From contig CABYEX010000017.1 of assembly GCA_902518075.1 (NCBI GenBank), forward strand, positions 1 to 32,398: DNA of 32,398 nt, in the 5' to 3' direction. Below are positions 29,984-32,398 of this stretch, piece by piece (within the stretch, counting starts at the first letter, position 1; the number at the start of each line of letters is the position of its first letter). The position numbers and the translations under genes were made by a program. Origin of the DNA: Halieaceae bacterium. GTDB lineage: Bacteria > Pseudomonadota > Gammaproteobacteria > Pseudomonadales > Halieaceae. The notes under the pieces were generated by a model that was not told where the DNA came from, did not search any database, and saw only the letters and a list, made by a program, of their open reading frames with translations.

Positions 29984-31354
29984 TTACTCAGACTCTTTTG
30001 GTGGTAGCTGATCGTCTTTGATGTCTTCGAGCCTCGCCGTTTCAACGTCTGGCTCGATCGGCGCAAGGGCATCGGGAAAGGATTTGTTGGCGCGCTGGGA
30101 CAGTGACTGAAATCGTGACACTTTGCCCAACAAGCCTTGTTTACCCGTAGTCGCTTTGACTACGTCGTTATATTTGTTGGCGGTGGTCGAGATGGAGTTG
30201 CCTAGCGCATAGAGCCGGTCACCCAACAGGCAGACAGTGTTATAGATGTCACCAGCCCGCTCACTGATTTCCCTTGCCTCACGATTGCTGTGCTCGATCA
30301 TCCACAGGTTGGCAACGGTCCTGAGAATCGGCATCAGCGTAGTGTGAGAGACCAACACCACATTTTTTTGGTACCCATGATTAAACAGCTCTCGATGGCT
30401 GCGCATCACTTCAATGTAAGCTGGCTCTACCGGCATGAACATCAGCACAAAATCAGGACTCTCCATACCGGGTAAGTTCGCATAGTCCTTGGCTGACAGG
30501 GCATCGATGTGATTTCTCACCGCCTTTGCGTGCGCTTCCAGCGCGCTGGTGCGTTCAGCGTCGGTTTCAGCGGTTACGGCCCGCTCGTAGTCGACCAATG
30601 AGACTTTGCTGTCGATCACCAGATTTTTCCCCTCGGGGAGTCGAATCATGAAATCAGGCAGGTGTCGATCGCCCCGCTCATCTTTAACAGCGACTTGTGC
30701 ATCGTAGTGGTCACCCCGGCGAAGACCGGCGAGTTCGAGGGTTTTTTCCAACTGGGCCTCACCCCAGTTACCCACCAGCTTTTTATCTCCTTTCAGTGCG
30801 CGGGTCAGATTTTGCGCTTCACCCGACATGGAGACGCCCACCGATTCAAGATGTTTGATCTGTTCACCCAGCGATGCGCTGTTGCGCACCATATCGGTGT
30901 GTACCTGATTGACCCGCGTTTGAAACTGATCAATTTTTTCGGCGAGCGGCTTCAACAGGCTGTCGAGGCTTTTTTGGTTAGTTGTCTCAAGCGCTTTGCC
31001 CGACGATGCGAGCAGTTTCTGACCAATCACCTCTAGCTCAGTGCGAAGAGTCGTTCGAGATTCCTCCACCCATTTCATCTGGTTCTGATGATGGGCGTCA
31101 CGCTCCGAGAGGGTGGCGCTCTGCGCACTGAGCTGCGCCTTTACCGAAGACAACTCCTGCTGCAGCGTCGTCAGCTCAGCTTGAAGGGCATGATTTCGCT
31201 CGCTAGCTAGAGTAGCGGCGGTCTTTTGGGCGACGGCCTCTGATTGTGCTGCGGTGAGTTCGCCGCGTCGCTTTTGCAGTTGCAGCAAGCTCAGCAGTAG
31301 GCCCGCTCCGCTGGCCGCGGCCATGCCTAACCAGAAGAGTGGCCCAACGGTCAT
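29984..31354 (-). CDS. rmuC: DNA recombination protein RmuC
   Basis: Family thought to be nuclease-like and to limit inversions at short inverted repeats in E. coli. The 456-residue protein (E. coli 475) has an N-terminal membrane anchor (about 5-25), a long coiled coil (about 28-110) and the RmuC domain. That domain holds GNWGEAQLEKTLELAGL at about 195-211 and HLPDFMIRLPEGKNLVIDSK at 231-250, with a PD-(D/E)xK-like D...DSK arrangement. A C-terminal low-complexity acidic tail follows. Its ATG overlaps the glyS stop (ATGA), so the two are probably translated from one message. Confidence 0.94.
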   Translation of the reverse strand: MTVGPLFWLGMAAASGAGLLLSLLQLQKRRGELTAAQSEAVAQKTAATLASERNHALQAELTTLQQELSSVKAQLSAQSATLSERDAHHQNQMKWVEESRTTLRTELEVIGQKLLASSGKALETTNQKSLDSLLKPLAEKIDQFQTRVNQVHTDMVRNSASLGEQIKHLESVGVSMSGEAQNLTRALKGDKKLVGNWGEAQLEKTLELAGLRRGDHYDAQVAVKDERGDRHLPDFMIRLPEGKNLVIDSKVSLVDYERAVTAETDAERTSALEAHAKAVRNHIDALSAKDYANLPGMESPDFVLMFMPVEPAYIEVMRSHRELFNHGYQKNVVLVSHTTLMPILRTVANLWMIEHSNREAREISERAGDIYNTVCLLGDRLYALGNSISTTANKYNDVVKATTGKQGLLGKVSRFQSLSQRANKSFPDALAPIEPDVETARLEDIKDDQLPPKESE

Positions 31355-32398
31355 TCCGCGGCCGATGACAGCAATGCCAAATCAGCAACCTGTGAAAACA
31401 GGGCTTGCAGGCCATTTAGCAGTCGCAGCCGATTAAGGCGCTCAGCAGTGTCTTCCGCATTGACCATAACGCCTTCAAAAAACGCATCCACGGGTCCGCG
31501 AAGTTGGGCGAGCTCATCAAGCGCGCTTTGGTAGTTTCTGTCTGCCAGCAACGGCGCTAATGTCGAGCCTACACGGCCAACCTCCTTGTGCAGCACGTGC
31601 TCGGCCTTGTGAACGAAGAGGCTGGAGTCGGCGGCTGTGCCATCGAGTTCGTCGGCTTTTGCCAGGATATTGGCCACTCGCTTATTGGCTGCGGCGAGAT
31701 GCTCGGCCGTTTCGGTTTTGGCAAATGCGTTGAGTGCACGAACGCGCAGATCGATGTCAAATAGATCGGTGGCGTCCGCCGCCAGCGCTGCGCGCACCAC
31801 AGAGATATGGATCCCGTCTTCGTCGTACCAGTTAACCAGCCGTTCAGTGATGTATTGCGACACGACATCGGGCGTATCCGAGGACAGCTCAGCGGTGTGT
31901 TGCTCGAGCGCCGCCTGCAACAGCTCGGTTAAGGAGAGCGGCTTTTCAAGCCCGATGAGCATCCTGATCACAGCCAGAGACGCCCTTCGCAGCGCAAAAG
32001 GATCTTTTGAGCCGGTAGGGGGCTCACCAATGCCAAAAATCCCAACCAATGTATCAAGACGGTCCGCCAAAGCGACGGCGGTCGCTTCGGGAGACGGCGG
32101 CAGTTCGTCCCCGGCAAACCGGGGGTAATAGTGGTACTCAATGGCCTCTGCTACCCCGACAGGTTCGTCATCATGGCGCGCATACTCTGCGCCGGCGATA
32201 CCCTGCAGCTCGGGGAACTCGAGCACCATTTCCGATACCAGGTCGCACTTGCTAAGCTGGGCCGCTCTGAGCGTCGTCGCCTCGTCGGCGCCAATGGCGT
32301 CTGCCAGATGTTTAGCGATAGCAATGATGCGGTAAGTCTTGTCCAGCAAGCTCCCCAAACGGTGTTGAAACACGACGCTGCCCAGTCGTTCCTGCCGC
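31351..32398 (-). CDS. glyS: Glycyl-tRNA synthetase beta subunit GlyS, 5' part cut by window edge
   Basis: Beta chain of the alpha2-beta2 glycyl-tRNA synthetase found in most bacteria. About 348 C-terminal residues of an expected 690 are present. The frame runs open to the window edge and enters as ERLGSVVFQHRLGSLLDKT, so the GTG at 32373 is an internal codon and not the start. Conserved parts include YARHDDE, FAGDELPPSPEATAVALADRLDTL, GIFGIGEPPTGSKDPFALRR, and the C-terminal anticodon-binding (DALR-type) domain. glyQ would be expected just upstream, to the right. rmuC follows with a 4-base overlap. Confidence 0.97.
   Translation of the reverse strand, partial: RQERLGSVVFQHRLGSLLDKTYRIIAIAKHLADAIGADEATTLRAAQLSKCDLVSEMVLEFPELQGIAGAEYARHDDEPVGVAEAIEYHYYPRFAGDELPPSPEATAVALADRLDTLVGIFGIGEPPTGSKDPFALRRASLAVIRMLIGLEKPLSLTELLQAALEQHTAELSSDTPDVVSQYITERLVNWYDEDGIHISVVRAALAADATDLFDIDLRVRALNAFAKTETAEHLAAANKRVANILAKADELDGTAADSSLFVHKAEHVLHKEVGRVGSTLAPLLADRNYQSALDELAQLRGPVDAFFEGVMVNAEDTAERLNRLRLLNGLQALFSQVADLALLSSAAE

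Overview
The window is a chromosomal replication-origin neighbourhood from a gammaproteobacterium. Three things suggest this: the block rpmH-rnpA-yidD-yidC-mnmE followed by mnmG-rsmG-parA-parB-atpIBEFHAGDC-glmUS on one strand, the divergent dnaA-dnaN-recF-gyrB cluster, and Pseudomonas-type parS sites (TGTTCCACGTGGAACA). Moderately high GC, a TRAP-type solute receptor and generally short intergenic gaps suggest a free-living, probably marine lineage such as Cellvibrionales (OM60/NOR5, SAR92) or a relative. That placement is inference only. No rRNA, tRNA, CRISPR, insertion sequence, prophage or defence locus was seen. This is mostly core genome.

Layout from left to right: (1) 1-3291, minus strand: a TRAP solute-binding protein cut by the left edge, 9 bp downstream of uvrD. 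(2) 3509-3868, plus strand: a small exported protein of unknown function, divergent from uvrD. (3) 4008-7371, minus strand: glmU, glmS and a previously easy-to-miss 52-residue membrane microprotein 17 bp behind glmS. (4) 7495-14506, minus strand: the complete nine-gene F1Fo ATP synthase operon atpIBEFHAGDC with a good sigma70 promoter just upstream of atpI. (5) 14578-18778, minus strand: parB, parA, rsmG and mnmG, tightly packed. (6) 18779-19310: a 0.5-kb gene-free AT-rich segment with origin-like features. (7) 19311-23211, minus strand: mnmE, yidC, yidD, rnpA and rpmH with a near-consensus promoter. (8) 23212-23813: the canonical oriC/dnaA promoter gap with two perfect DnaA boxes. (9) 23814-29973, plus strand: dnaA, dnaN, recF and gyrB. 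(10) 29984-32398, minus strand: rmuC and the C-terminal half of glyS, cut by the right edge.

The genes form one functional theme around the origin. DnaA, DnaN and GyrB start and sustain replication, RecF, UvrD and RmuC deal with damage, and ParAB with two parS sites inside recF segregates the new origins. RpmH, RnpA, YidD and YidC serve ribosome, RNase P and membrane-protein biogenesis, and MnmE with MnmG makes the tRNA wobble-uridine modification. Energy supply (atp) and cell-wall precursor synthesis (glmUS) lie downstream. The most notable observations are a ParA whose P-loop lacks the signature lysine and the Mg-binding threonine, the pair of parS palindromes that force the same peptide twice into RecF, and a second origin-like segment upstream of mnmG, where E. 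coli has oriC.
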